A stretch of 64,000 nucleotides of DNA, taken from positions 124,001-188,000 of the forward strand of contig JADJWN010000007.1 of NCBI GenBank assembly GCA_016716335.1, given 5' to 3'. The translations under genes and the position numbers were made by a program. The notes below the pieces were generated by a model. That model saw nothing but the letters and a program-made list of their open reading frames with translations, made no database searches and had not been told where the DNA came from. Below are positions 47,312-56,659 of this stretch, piece after piece (position 1 is the first letter of the stretch; the number at the start of each line of letters is the position of its first letter). The stretch is from Saprospiraceae bacterium (GTDB taxonomy: Bacteria; Bacteroidota; Bacteroidia; Chitinophagales; Saprospiraceae).

Positions 47312-48090
47312 ATGAATTTAAGAACTTACGTTTTACAGTTTCAGCTATCGTTTTGATGATATTGTCTGCCTGCCAACCCAAAGCTGACAATTCAAAAACC
47401 GAATCAGTGCCTGACGGTCATACCGCTCAGAATGCATTGGACTGGCAGGGAACCTACTGGGGCAATACGCCATGTGCTGATTGTGATAAAATAGAAACCA
47501 GTTTGACTCTGCATGAGGATATGACCTATGAACTGATCAGTATTTATCATAAAAATGGTAATACTATTGCCGACACGATGTCGGGTAGTTTTTCCTGGTC
47601 CGGTAATAATATTCAACTGGAAGGATTATCTGCCTCTGAAGGACCGGTAATGTATAAAGTGGAAGAAAATAAAGTACGGCAACTGGATATGAACGGGATG
47701 GCCATCACCGGAAATATGGCTGATTTGTATGTTTTGCAGAAAACCGGAAATCATGAGGTAGAAGATAAAAGATGGCTGATACTGTCGATTTCAGGTAAGA
47801 ATGTCAATGGTACTCCAGACAGACATTACCTGATTTTTCACTCGGATATGTCAAAAGCTGAGGCAAAAGCCAATTGCAATATGATGTCTTGGGGATATAT
47901 TATTACGGCTTTAGGTAAAGTGAGTTTTACACAGGGAGTATCTACCAAAATGGCTTGCCCGGATCGTCTGGAAGATGAGTTTATAAAGGCATTGAAGATG
48001 GCAGAAAATTACAGGCTGGATGGAGATACTTTGACTTTTTCCGGTGAAAATGGAGAGGTGTTAGCTCAATTCAAACTGGTGACTGAATAA
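47312..48090 (+). CDS. NlpE-like/META-domain lipoprotein, frameshift in signal peptide
   Basis: Envelope lipoprotein of about 259 residues. The first domain carries WQGTYWGNTPCADCDKIETSLTL, the NlpE N-terminal signature with the CxxC pair. The second (RWLILSISGKNV, KAEAKANCNMMSWGY, STKMACPDRLEDEFIKAL) is a META/HslJ-like domain. The ATG at 47312 reads out of frame after a few codons. Adding one A at 47315-47316 yields MKFKNLRFTVSAIVLMILSACQ, a perfect lipoprotein signal, so the frame from 47353 is only the tail of it. NlpE proteins sense surface or copper stress in enterobacteria; whether that holds here is unknown. Confidence 0.75.
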
Positions 48091-48185
48091 TCATTATTGC
48101 TATCTTACAGCCTGTAATTTCTGGGAAGATACAGGACAATATCCAGTAGAGTTTTTTTAATCACATTTTGGGTAAAATTCAACCC

Positions 48186-48368
48186 TCAGTTATAAGTATC
48201 TGGTTTTATTTCTGGTCTTTGAGGTTTTAAGTCGGAATGGACCGTTTTGTGGTCTTGTAGTATTTCAAGTGATAAGCTTTCATCCCTGTTGTCAGGGGAT
48301 TGTTTGTCCGGAAGTGGTGCAAACAGCGAAACGAAAATCAGGACAGCACCAATGATTTTTTGTTCCAT
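48186..48368 (-). CDS. Possible small exported protein
   Basis: A 60-codon frame beginning MEQKIIGAVLIFVSLFAPLPDK, a plausible signal or anchor, followed by a polar Asp/Pro/Lys-rich tail. It is isolated between a convergent gene and a terminator, and no family is recognised. The 280 bp upstream to 48652 hold nothing else I can name. Confidence 0.3.
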   Translation of the reverse strand: MEQKIIGAVLIFVSLFAPLPDKQSPDNRDESLSLEILQDHKTVHSDLKPQRPEIKPDTYN

Positions 48369-48652
48369 AGGTTCGGTTTTGGTAATTATCTACTTATTCT
48401 CGGGAGCAAATTTCACATAAAATTTTGACAGAGATTGTTAATTCCTCATTAAATAATGTGTCGGATATTTAACAAAAGGATGTTTTTATCCGGGATTATA
48501 CCCCGAAAAATCTGTTAAGCCCTGAAATGGCTGCAAAATAAATCGCTAAACTGATTACCAAAATTTTGTAATCAGCTTCCTTAACGAAAGAGTTGAATTT
48601 ATTGAGTTATCAATCCTCATCTCTTTGATCTGAAATGTAGATTGGGAATAAG

Positions 48653-48681
48653 AAAAAAAAGCCGGAATGTTGTTTTCCGGC
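48653..48681 (-). terminator. Rho-independent terminator of the 48693-51806 gene
   Basis: Seven-bp stem GCCGGAA/TTCCGGC with a 7-base loop and a run of eight A on the plus strand (eight U in the minus transcript), 12 bp beyond the stop codon. Confidence 0.85.
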
Positions 48682-48692
48682 TTTCTGCATTA

Positions 48693-51600
48693 TCAGGATT
48701 TATCATTTAAAAATTCCTCTTTGCTTCGGTACCCTATCTTCAGGTCAGATTTGTTCTGCTTCAGGACGGCATTAATTTTTTCAGCATCCTGGATGAGTTG
48801 GGCCAATCTCTTTTTAGCATCCTCCAGTTTAGAACTCAGGTTTTTCATGGATTCTGTCTGAGCCACAGAAGGTTTGCCGGGATAGGCATTTACCTCTCCG
48901 TACAATGAGGCTATTTTCTCCCGGAGTTGTGGCTCTGCGGTGCCTACATAATTATCTCCTGTAGTGACGACCAGAGATTTGCGCAGACTCTCAAGGTCAG
49001 CAATCAGTTTGGATACATTGGCTTTTTTAGCAAGTTTTTTTTGCTGAATAAATGCCACGGTTTTTTCGGCGGATTCTGCCATATGGTTGAGTTTATCTAC
49101 TTCATAGGCGAGGTCCTCAGACATATTGTAAAGTTTCATGGTGGTATTAAACTTTTCTTCCCTGTCTGCAGCACTGTGTATCGAATTGGGATTATATACC
49201 AATTTTACAATATGCGTATATTCCTTGCTGCCTTTGGTTAATTTGACGGTGTAATCACCGGCTGGAAGCGTGGGGCCTGCAAATCCGCCAGAGGTAATGG
49301 TTTTGGCTTTTGCTACTTTGGGGGGCTGCAATGTATAATTCCACTCTACAGTATTAATGCCTTTTGCCTTACCGGGTACCAGATCTGCCACTTTTACTCC
49401 TTTTTGGTCAAAAATTTCCAGGGTCATTTTGCCGAGGGTATGACGTTTGCCCAGGAAGTAGGTGATTTGGGCCGCTGTGGATGGGTTTTGCCCCACAAAT
49501 TCTCCCGGACTTGAATAACTGCCGAAACTTGAAGCCTCATAGATGACCGTAGGCTTTGAAGGGATAAATTCCAGTTCTTTATCCAGTATGGCACCCTTGA
49601 TAGACCGTAACGGCGAAATATCATCAATGATGATAATGCCCCGGCCATGGGTAGCCATAATCAGAGCATCTTCATCCGGATGCAGAGCGAGATAGTGGAC
49701 AGCAACAGGAGGCATATTGTTTTCAAATTTTGCCCAATTCCGGCCACCATCTACGGTAATGTAGAGCCCAAATTCGGTACCGAGAAACAATAAGCCCGGA
49801 TTTTTATAATCTTCTTTCAGGGTACGGGCAAATCCTTTGACCTGATCAGGCTGCACAATGGATGACCACGTATTACCTCCATCGGTGGTTTTCATCACAT
49901 AACAATTGCCGTCATTCTGGGTATGGCCGTCAAAAACCACGTATGCAGTGTTCTTATCGAAATTGCTTGGTTCGATGTAATAAGTCCAGGTATTTTTGGG
50001 TACAGTCTTAATATTGGGAGTGACATTAGTCCAGGTCTTACCGCCATCAAATGTCACCTGCACATTTCCATCGTCGGTGCCTGCCCAGATGATATTCGGG
50101 TCGAGGGGAGATTCGTTGATGGTGAAAACAGTACAGTGATTTTCAGCACCGGAATTGTCCACACTCAATCCACCGGATTCTTCCTGATTTTGTTTGGCAG
50201 GGTCATTGGTGGTAAGGTCGGGGGACATTTTTCTCCAGGTCTCGCCCCGGTCATCCGATACATGTATAAACTGCGAACCTACATATACCCGGTCTGGATA
50301 GTGCATACTGGTGGTCAGGGGTGCATTCCAATTGAACCGAAGTTTGGGATCTCCGGGCTCCGGATAAGGCTTGATGGTTTTGATCTGACTTTTGGCTACA
50401 TCCACTCTCCAGATATTTTCTGCTCCCTGCATTTCAGAATACACGATGTTGGGGTCTTGGGGATGAGGATATACCCTGAATCCATCTCCGTATCCTACGG
50501 TAATCCAATCCCGGTTTTCTATACCGCCCGGTTTTTGGGAAGGTCCGGTCCATGAACCGTTGTCCTGCAATCCTCCATATACTCTGTAGGGTTTCTGTCT
50601 GTCATAGGAGACATGGTAAAACTGTGAGACCGGCAGATTTTTGACCATTTCCCAGACATTTCCTCCATCCCATGATCTGTACACACCGCCATCGGTACCC
50701 AGATAAATAATATCCGAATTGTGGGGATCAAACCAGAAATCATGATAATCTGCATGCATGCCGCCGGCGAGGGATTTGAATGTTTTGCCTCCGTCCCTGC
50801 TCATGGAGCCCTGCAGCCCTGCTTTGAGGATGATATCCGGATTTTTGGGATCTACGACGATTCTTGAAAAATAGAAGGGGCGCACTACCAGCTCAAAATC
50901 CCCGGAAGTTCTGTACCAGTTTTTACCGGCATCATCGGAGCGGTAAAGTCCTTTATCCTCGTTTCGTTCGGTTTCCAGCACAGCATAGAGTCTGTTGGGG
51001 TCTGAGGGTGCGACTGTAACCGCAATTCTGCCTAATTTGCCTTTGGGAAATCCGGTGTGGATTTTGGCCCAGGTTTTACCACCGTCCGTACTTTTGTACA
51101 ATGCAGAATTCATTCCTCCGGAATTGAAGGAATAGGCTGTACGTCTGAATTCCCAGAATGCCGCATAAAGAATATCGGGATTCTTAGGGTCCATGACAAG
51201 CTCCGAGCAGCCGGTGGTGGCATTTACATAGAGTATTTTATTCCAGGTTTTGCCACCGTCTGTGGATTTATATACGCCTCTGTCTTCGCTGTCTCCCCAG
51301 AGAGCTCCCAGTACGCCGACATATATAACATCGCTGTTGCCGGGTTGTACTATGATGCTGCTTATCCTTTCTGATTTGTTGAGTCCCATATGAGTCCAGT
51401 TCTGCCCACCATCCGTAGATTTGTAGATACCATCACCCACGGATACAGAGTTTCGGGTCCATACTTCTCCGGTACCTACCCAGATTACTTTATCCGGATT
51501 GTTGGGATCCACTTTCACAGTTCCGATGGACTGGGCATGTTTGTCAAATATAGGATTGTAAGTCACTCCGGCATTGGTGCTTTGCCATACGCCTCCACCT

Positions 51601-51806
51601 GCTGTACCTGCGTAGATGATTCTGGAGTTGGTCGGGTGTCCTTCGAGGTCCGTGATTCTGCCGCTCATGATGGCAGGTCCGATATGCCTTGCTCTGATGC
51701 TGCCGAATATTTCATCGCCTTTGAGCGGAATAGGATTTTGGCTGTATCCTGGGTTGAAAGTGTTTAAAAGTATAAGGATGAGTGCGGCGAATCCTGATTG
51801 CTTCAT
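48693..51806 (-). CDS. Exported Asp-box (VPS10/BNR-like) propeller protein with C-terminal coiled coil
   Basis: A 1037-residue exported protein related in its first 700 residues to the giant at 14231. Signal peptide then ARHIGPAIMSGRITDLEGHP, a start I recognise from the VPS10/sortilin-like proteins of Bacteroidota. Asp boxes include QSTNAGVTY, KSTDGGQNW, KSTDGGKTW (twice), RSDDAGKNW, VTFDGGKTW, KTTDGGNTW and TVDGGRNW. The C-terminal part has FAGPTLPAGDYTVKLTKGSKEY (a FlgD-like Ig fold) followed by about 130 helical residues (ESLRKSLVVTTGD, KLEDAKKRLAQLIQDAEKINAV). There is no T9SS C-terminal domain, so it may remain periplasmic. Substrate unknown. Confidence 0.85.
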   Translation of the reverse strand: MKQSGFAALILILLNTFNPGYSQNPIPLKGDEIFGSIRARHIGPAIMSGRITDLEGHPTNSRIIYAGTAGGGVWQSTNAGVTYNPIFDKHAQSIGTVKVDPNNPDKVIWVGTGEVWTRNSVSVGDGIYKSTDGGQNWTHMGLNKSERISSIIVQPGNSDVIYVGVLGALWGDSEDRGVYKSTDGGKTWNKILYVNATTGCSELVMDPKNPDILYAAFWEFRRTAYSFNSGGMNSALYKSTDGGKTWAKIHTGFPKGKLGRIAVTVAPSDPNRLYAVLETERNEDKGLYRSDDAGKNWYRTSGDFELVVRPFYFSRIVVDPKNPDIILKAGLQGSMSRDGGKTFKSLAGGMHADYHDFWFDPHNSDIIYLGTDGGVYRSWDGGNVWEMVKNLPVSQFYHVSYDRQKPYRVYGGLQDNGSWTGPSQKPGGIENRDWITVGYGDGFRVYPHPQDPNIVYSEMQGAENIWRVDVAKSQIKTIKPYPEPGDPKLRFNWNAPLTTSMHYPDRVYVGSQFIHVSDDRGETWRKMSPDLTTNDPAKQNQEESGGLSVDNSGAENHCTVFTINESPLDPNIIWAGTDDGNVQVTFDGGKTWTNVTPNIKTVPKNTWTYYIEPSNFDKNTAYVVFDGHTQNDGNCYVMKTTDGGNTWSSIVQPDQVKGFARTLKEDYKNPGLLFLGTEFGLYITVDGGRNWAKFENNMPPVAVHYLALHPDEDALIMATHGRGIIIIDDISPLRSIKGAILDKELEFIPSKPTVIYEASSFGSYSSPGEFVGQNPSTAAQITYFLGKRHTLGKMTLEIFDQKGVKVADLVPGKAKGINTVEWNYTLQPPKVAKAKTITSGGFAGPTLPAGDYTVKLTKGSKEYTHIVKLVYNPNSIHSAADREEKFNTTMKLYNMSEDLAYEVDKLNHMAESAEKTVAFIQQKKLAKKANVSKLIADLESLRKSLVVTTGDNYVGTAEPQLREKIASLYGEVNAYPGKPSVAQTESMKNLSSKLEDAKKRLAQLIQDAEKINAVLKQNKSDLKIGYRSKEEFLNDKS

Positions 51807-51845
51807 GGTGGTTGGTTTGTGAATGGTTGATGAAAATTATAAAAT

Positions 51846-51871
51846 GAGGCTGCAGGTAAACCTGCAGCCTC
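51846..51871 (-). terminator. Strong hairpin terminator of the LolA-like gene
   Basis: Perfect 11-bp inverted repeat GAGGCTGCAGG/CCTGCAGCCTC with a 4-base loop. In the minus transcript it is followed by a U-rich stretch, 21 bp after the stop at 51893. Confidence 0.8.
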
Positions 51872-51892
51872 GGTTGATTTTATTTCCGGAAA

Positions 51893-52648
51893 TTATTTGC
51901 CGTCAGGAAACATAAAAATCTTGTCATCAATCTCTGGATTGATTTCGATTTTTTCGATACTGATAGTCACAGCGGTCTGTCCTGCAAATTTCTGTTCCAT
52001 GGTGAATGGAAACAGAAGTCCGTTTACTTCCTGATAGTCAGACATATATGTTTCGGTAGTCATGCCTTTGGCCGGTCCTTTGGGCATGACTGATTTTTGC
52101 ATGATGGGGACATAGTTTTCCTTTTCAAAATAGTAGTAGGTAATATTGTCTTCTTCTTTACCATCCACCTTGATAGGTTTTTTGGTAAGTTTCAGTTTGA
52201 AACACTCGGTACCTTCAATGGTTTCTTCACCATCCAGCGAAAGGGTGTATCCTTTTTCCTTATATTTCAGGAAAGCATCCGGGAAATCTTCGGCCGATAC
52301 CTTCAGGATTTCGCTGTCCTCAGCTTCCATTTTTTCAGGTGCCATGGTCATAAAGTTGGTCTGCCATCCTGTTTTTCCGTCAAAGGCAGGCTGTACAAAC
52401 TCAAGTCCCTGAAAGGTGAAACTTACCCTCTGCTTGTTGGGTGCTTTCTGTACCATAGTGGCATTCAGATCCATACCCTGAGTTTTTACCTTGGCAGTAG
52501 ATCGGGTACTTTTGACTTTTTCCCAGGCAGCCCTGCCACCGGTGTTTTCATAATATTTATTGAGAATTTCATCTGCGGTCTGTGCATGGACTACCTGAAA
52601 AGACAATAGAATAATGCCTGAAAATAAAATTTGCCTGATTGTTTTCAT
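51893..52648 (-). CDS. LolA-like outer-membrane lipoprotein-sorting family protein
   Basis: A 251-residue periplasmic protein. Signal peptide (ILFSGIILLSFQVVHAQ) then TADEILNKYYENTGGRAAWEKVKS, the usual opening of this Bacteroidota family. A half-open beta barrel follows (KAPNKQRVSFTFQGLEFVQPAFDGKTGWQ, YYYFEKENYVPIMQK, VNGLLFPFTMEQKFAG) resembling LolA/LolB and DUF4292 folds that bind acyl chains. It is monocistronic, 86 bp downstream of the Asp-box gene's start on the same strand. A dedicated lipoprotein carrier role is possible, not shown. Confidence 0.7.
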   Translation of the reverse strand: MKTIRQILFSGIILLSFQVVHAQTADEILNKYYENTGGRAAWEKVKSTRSTAKVKTQGMDLNATMVQKAPNKQRVSFTFQGLEFVQPAFDGKTGWQTNFMTMAPEKMEAEDSEILKVSAEDFPDAFLKYKEKGYTLSLDGEETIEGTECFKLKLTKKPIKVDGKEEDNITYYYFEKENYVPIMQKSVMPKGPAKGMTTETYMSDYQEVNGLLFPFTMEQKFAGQTAVTISIEKIEINPEIDDKIFMFPDGK

Positions 52649-52785
52649 TGTGTAATAAATTTTGAGTGGTGATGAATAGTTGTAATTTAAAATTGTACCT
52701 AAAAGTAAGGTAAATGACTAAGCACTAACGCAGAATTTCGACAAATGTTAGCAAAGAGCAGCCGATTATTTGGTTTGGAAGGTTT

Positions 52786-53463
52786 TTACTCTATTTCCTG
52801 GATAAGTTCCGGCTCATTGATTCTGACGTTATTGACTTTTTCAGAGACTCTGTAGATATGCATGAGATCTGAAGGGTAGGGAATGAGGAGCTGTAAGGCT
52901 TCGTGACCCGAAATATCCCGGCTGATCCAAAGTTTTTCATGGTCCCTGCTCAGGATGGCAGGCATCCTGTCATGCAGGGGTTGTATGGCATCATTGGCAG
53001 GACAGGTGATGATGGTAAAGGTCCTGATCTCATTGCCTGATGTGTCTTTCCAGATTTCCCACAATCCTGCTGCGGCAAATATCTCCCGGTCTTTGGTACA
53101 TATGCGGTATGGTATCTTATGCCCTTCCTTGTGCATCCATTCATAAAATCCATCCATGGGCACGAGACACCTCCTGGTTTTGACCAGATTGCGGAAAGTA
53201 GGTTTTTCTTCCAGTGTTTCCAGTTTGGCATTGATCATTTTATATCCCGATTTCGCATCTTTAGACCAGAATGGTATGAGTCCCCATTTGTAGAGATGCA
53301 GGTGCTCAGGATCTTCATCCGTGATCACGGGATGATATTGTGTCGGGGCTACGTTATAATTGGGGAGCGGGTTGTAGCGTTCCAGTTCTTCAGAGTAGAA
53401 AGTGGCATGAAATCGCTGTTCGATTTCTTTTTCGGTTTTGGTGAGGGAAGAACGGCCGCACAT
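52786..53463 (-). CDS. SRAP-family abasic-site DNA-protein crosslinking protein (HMCES/YedK-like)
   Basis: SOS-response-associated peptidase domain protein. The ATG at 53463 gives MCGRSS, whose Cys2 becomes the N-terminal residue that forms a thiazolidine crosslink with abasic sites in single-stranded DNA. The longer frame from 53490 would hide Cys2 and is rejected. Other active-site features are PNYNVAPTQYHPVI (Asn), PMDGFYEWMHKEG (Glu) and LHDRMPAIL (His), with WGLIPFWSKD and FRNLVKTRRCLVP. Length of 225 residues is normal. It follows the SPOR gene with stop and start adjoining, so the two are co-translated. Confidence 0.93.
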   Translation of the reverse strand: MCGRSSLTKTEKEIEQRFHATFYSEELERYNPLPNYNVAPTQYHPVITDEDPEHLHLYKWGLIPFWSKDAKSGYKMINAKLETLEEKPTFRNLVKTRRCLVPMDGFYEWMHKEGHKIPYRICTKDREIFAAAGLWEIWKDTSGNEIRTFTIITCPANDAIQPLHDRMPAILSRDHEKLWISRDISGHEALQLLIPYPSDLMHIYRVSEKVNNVRINEPELIQEIE

Positions 53464-53465
53464 TA

Positions 53466-54146
53466 TCAGTTCTTTTTTTTCACAAAACAATCGATGCCTT
53501 TTCTTTTCATGGCATCGGCTGCCAGCTGCGCACTTTCGTGGGTAGGGTGTCTGGAGGCTACTACCGAATAATACTCTGATGCAGTAAATATTACCACTTC
53601 AGCATTGTCATAACCCATGCCCCGAAGTTTTTTGACCATTTTATTGGCATTATCTTCGAGTATATAGGAGCCTGCCACTACCATGTAATCTCCACCCTGT
53701 GGTATGGATACCGTTTTGCTCTGCACCGGCTCGGGCTTTTTGGCAGGTTTGGAAGGTTCGCCGGCTGATGCAGGTTGAGTGCTTTTAATGGGTTGTTCCA
53801 CCGTTTTTTTAGTATTTTCAGCTGCTTTTTGAGTTGCCGTTTCGGCCGCCTGATTTTTAGGTTTTTCCGATTGTTTATTGCTCAGTTCCTGAATGGTTTT
53901 GTCCACATCCTTGTAGGGGATTTTACCGCTGACGATATCTTCGTTGGAAATGAAATCATCTCCCGAAGAAGATTCCATGTCATCTGCAGTTGATAAAGAA
54001 TCAATTTGCTCTGCTGCTTCTTCCGTGAGGGTGGGCTCAGGCCTGTTAGCTTCCATTTTTCTTCTGGAATTCATAATAGCGGTAATCCACAGATACAGGA
54101 TCAGGATGAGGACTGCATACAAAACTACCTTAAATACTCTTCCCAT
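53466..54146 (-). CDS. Membrane-anchored SPOR-domain protein
   Basis: Inner-membrane protein with one N-terminal helix (VFKVVLYAVLILILYLWITAI), a long acidic then Lys/Pro/Ala/Thr-rich linker, and a C-terminal SPOR domain (GGDYMVVAGSYILEDNANKMV, YYSVVASRHPTHESAQLAADAM). SPOR domains bind denuded glycan strands at the division septum, so the protein is probably septal. The ATG at 54146 (MGRVF) is favoured over a Met four codons upstream. Its stop abuts the SRAP start. The pairing with a DNA-repair gene is probably only positional. Confidence 0.85.
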   Translation of the reverse strand: MGRVFKVVLYAVLILILYLWITAIMNSRRKMEANRPEPTLTEEAAEQIDSLSTADDMESSSGDDFISNEDIVSGKIPYKDVDKTIQELSNKQSEKPKNQAAETATQKAAENTKKTVEQPIKSTQPASAGEPSKPAKKPEPVQSKTVSIPQGGDYMVVAGSYILEDNANKMVKKLRGMGYDNAEVVIFTASEYYSVVASRHPTHESAQLAADAMKRKGIDCFVKKKN

Positions 54147-54363
54147 ACAATTGAGCAATATCAGGCACTAAAATTATGAAAAATTTACATATGAAATATT
54201 TTTTTCATAAATAAATCCCGGAAAAATTTAATAAAGGGATAACAGCTTATTTGGAAACCGGGGGTTCTCCGAATGCTTGAAGGAATTTTATGTGCCCCTG
54301 TTCATAAATCGTAATGCCGGATTAAAGCAGTTTTTCGAATGAGGATCTTCATGTTTTATCGTG

Positions 54364-56256
54364 TCAGTAAGCTCTCTCATCACTGTTTTCCATGTAGTTG
54401 ATAAAAGCTCTGTTGACAACTCTGGTACCGCCCGGCGTCGGATAATTGCCTGAAAAATACCAGTCTCCCTTGTTTTGGGGACAGGCAGTATGCAGGTTTT
54501 CGATGGTCTGAAAGATCACTTTCACTTCCGGGAAGATATCAGGTGGAGTGATTAATTCTGCTATTTTATCAGAGATCTGTTCTTCTGTAAACTGGTCGTA
54601 CAATGTCTTTACCTTGTTTTCTATGGCATGAATGGGCTTGAGTTCTTCTTCTTTGCACTGCTGATAGGTCTCTTCCAGCAGGTGGGATTTATGGTTTTCT
54701 TGAAGCAGCTCCACCAATGCTCTGAAAGCTACAAACTCTTTCATTTTGCTCATATCAATACCATAGCAATCCGGATATCTGATCTGCGGCGCTGAGGATA
54801 CAATGATGATTTTTTTGGGCCTTAATGTGGCAAGAATGGATATAATGCTGTCTCTGAGCGTGGTGCCCCGAACAATGGAATCGTCAATAAGCACCAGGGT
54901 GTCCACTTCATTTTGTACAATTCCATAGGTTACATCATAGACATACGACACCATCTGTCCTCTGGCATTGTCATCTGCAATGAATGTCCGGAGTTTTTCG
55001 TCCTTGACTGTCAGTTTTTCCACCCGTACAGTCTGAGCAAGTATATCATGAATCAGCTCTGGATTCAGTTGCTCTTTTTGTGCCAACAGCTGCTCCTGTT
55101 TGATTTCATTGAGTTTTTGCTCCAGTCCTTTGATCATGCCATAAAAGGCCACTTCAGCAGTGTTGGGTATAAAAGAGAAAACGGTATTTTTAAAATCATA
55201 ATTGATTTCCTTCAGGATTTTGTCCGCCAGCAGCTCCCCGAGTTTTTTTCTCTCGAGGTAGATATCCCGGTCTGTGCCCCGGGAAAAGTAAATGCGCTCA
55301 AATGAACAGGCATTTCTTTCGAGCTGGTCTTTGCACAATTCTTCGGTGATGGTGCCGTTTTTCTTGATGATGAGGGCATGTCCCCGTTTGAGTTCTTTCA
55401 CCTGATTGTACCTTACATTAATACATGTCTGGATAGCGGGTCTCTCTGAAGCGACCACCACAATCTCATCATCATGGTAGTAAAATGCTGGTCTGATACC
55501 GGAAGGATCCCGGAGTACAAAAGCATCCCCATGACCTATCAAACCCGCCATGACATAACCGCCGTCAAATTTTCTGGAAGCTCTCTGCAGTAGCCTCTGT
55601 ACATCGAGGTGCTCTGCAATGAGTGTATTGATTTCCTGATTGCTGTATCCCTCGGGCTTAAACCAGTTGAACAATCTCTGAACTTCATCATCCAGGAAGT
55701 GTCCGATTTTTTCCAGTACGGTGACAGTATCTGATTTTTCCTTGGGATACTGGCCAAAAGAAATCAGTTCTGCAAATAGCTCATCCACATTGGTGAGATT
55801 GAAATTTCCTGCAAGCACCAGATTTCGGGTGATCCAGTTGTTTTGTCTCAGAAATGGGTGGACTGTCTCAATGGTATTGGGACCGTGTGTGCCGTATCTC
55901 AGGTGCCCGAGGATGAGCTCTCCGGTGTAAGGTTTATTGGCCTTGAGCCATGCAGGGTCATTGAGCTGCTCTTTGGTACAATCTGCAAAGTGACCGAATA
56001 TGCCATCGAAAAGATCTTTGAGATATTGCGGGCTATTGCTGCGACGGCGGCTGATATATCGGGTACCGGGTTGCATGTCGAGCTTGATGGTTACCAGCCC
56101 GGCGCCATCCTGTCCCCTGTTTCTCTGTTTCTGGAGCAAGAGGTTCATCTTGGTCAATCCATACAGTGCTGTTCCGTATTTTTGATGATAGTACTCGAGG
56201 GGTTTGAGGAGCCTTATCAAGGCCAAGCCGCATTCGTGCTTTATTTGCTCGCTCAT
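54364..56256 (-). CDS. purF: Amidophosphoribosyltransferase, long Bacteroidota type
   Basis: Catalyses the first committed step of purine synthesis, glutamine plus PRPP to phosphoribosylamine. The N-terminal Ntn glutaminase begins SEQIKHECGLALIRLL, so Cys9 is the nucleophile after propeptide removal. Later features are RNRGQDGAGL, LGHLRYGTHG (Arg contacting glutamine) and GGYVMAGLIGHGDAF. The phosphoribosyltransferase half carries IYFSRGTDRDIYLERKKLG and the PRPP motif LVLIDDSIVRGTTL. At 630 residues it is longer than the ~500-residue E. coli enzyme because of a central insert and C-terminal extension; this long form is widespread in Bacteroidota. Monocistronic here. Confidence 0.9.
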   Translation of the reverse strand: MSEQIKHECGLALIRLLKPLEYYHQKYGTALYGLTKMNLLLQKQRNRGQDGAGLVTIKLDMQPGTRYISRRRSNSPQYLKDLFDGIFGHFADCTKEQLNDPAWLKANKPYTGELILGHLRYGTHGPNTIETVHPFLRQNNWITRNLVLAGNFNLTNVDELFAELISFGQYPKEKSDTVTVLEKIGHFLDDEVQRLFNWFKPEGYSNQEINTLIAEHLDVQRLLQRASRKFDGGYVMAGLIGHGDAFVLRDPSGIRPAFYYHDDEIVVVASERPAIQTCINVRYNQVKELKRGHALIIKKNGTITEELCKDQLERNACSFERIYFSRGTDRDIYLERKKLGELLADKILKEINYDFKNTVFSFIPNTAEVAFYGMIKGLEQKLNEIKQEQLLAQKEQLNPELIHDILAQTVRVEKLTVKDEKLRTFIADDNARGQMVSYVYDVTYGIVQNEVDTLVLIDDSIVRGTTLRDSIISILATLRPKKIIIVSSAPQIRYPDCYGIDMSKMKEFVAFRALVELLQENHKSHLLEETYQQCKEEELKPIHAIENKVKTLYDQFTEEQISDKIAELITPPDIFPEVKVIFQTIENLHTACPQNKGDWYFSGNYPTPGGTRVVNRAFINYMENSDERAY

Positions 56257-56334
56257 TCTGCAGGTTTATAAAATCAGGCTGCAAAATTACAAAAAATAAT
56301 GAGCACAGCGAATAGCTGAAGTTTTATAAGGTTC

Positions 56335-56378
56335 GGTTTCCGGTTTTTGGTTTTCGGTTTTCGGTTTTCGGTTTTCGG
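56335..56378. repeat. Tandem heptamer repeat GGTTTTC
   Basis: Five to six imperfect tandem copies of GGTTTTC (GGTTTCC, GGTTTTT, then GGTTTTC repeated) in the spacer upstream of purF. Looks like a slippage-prone microsatellite; no coding frame passes through it. Confidence 0.75.
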
Positions 56379-56389
56379 GGATGTATTAT

Positions 56390-56422
56390 AAACCTTACAG
56401 GTTTTGGAAACCTGGAAGGTTT
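56390..56422. repeat. REP-like inverted repeat
   Basis: Two 15-base arms, AAACCTTACAGGTTT and AAACCTGGAAGGTTT, separated by TGG; the arms are reverse complements with one mismatch. Such AACCTTCCAGGTTT palindromes recur between genes in many Bacteroidota genomes. It sits between the convergent-side spacers of purF and the GWxTD gene. Confidence 0.7.
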
Positions 56423-56659
56423 TTATGAAACTTTGTTGAATGTCATCAATACCTCTCTGGCAAAAGCTTAATAAGTCCGCTAAAAAAACAAAGCTAGGAT
56501 ACTTTATCCATTTACCGGCGCTCCGGAGACAGTCCTGGTTCCATATATTTCAAATTTTTTTTCTGTCTGTCTTCCGGCCGTATATCGTTTACTGATAATT
56601 CTATGCTTTGTCCATATATAAGGTACCTGAATTTTGTATCAAACAGCAATCTGCCCTCT

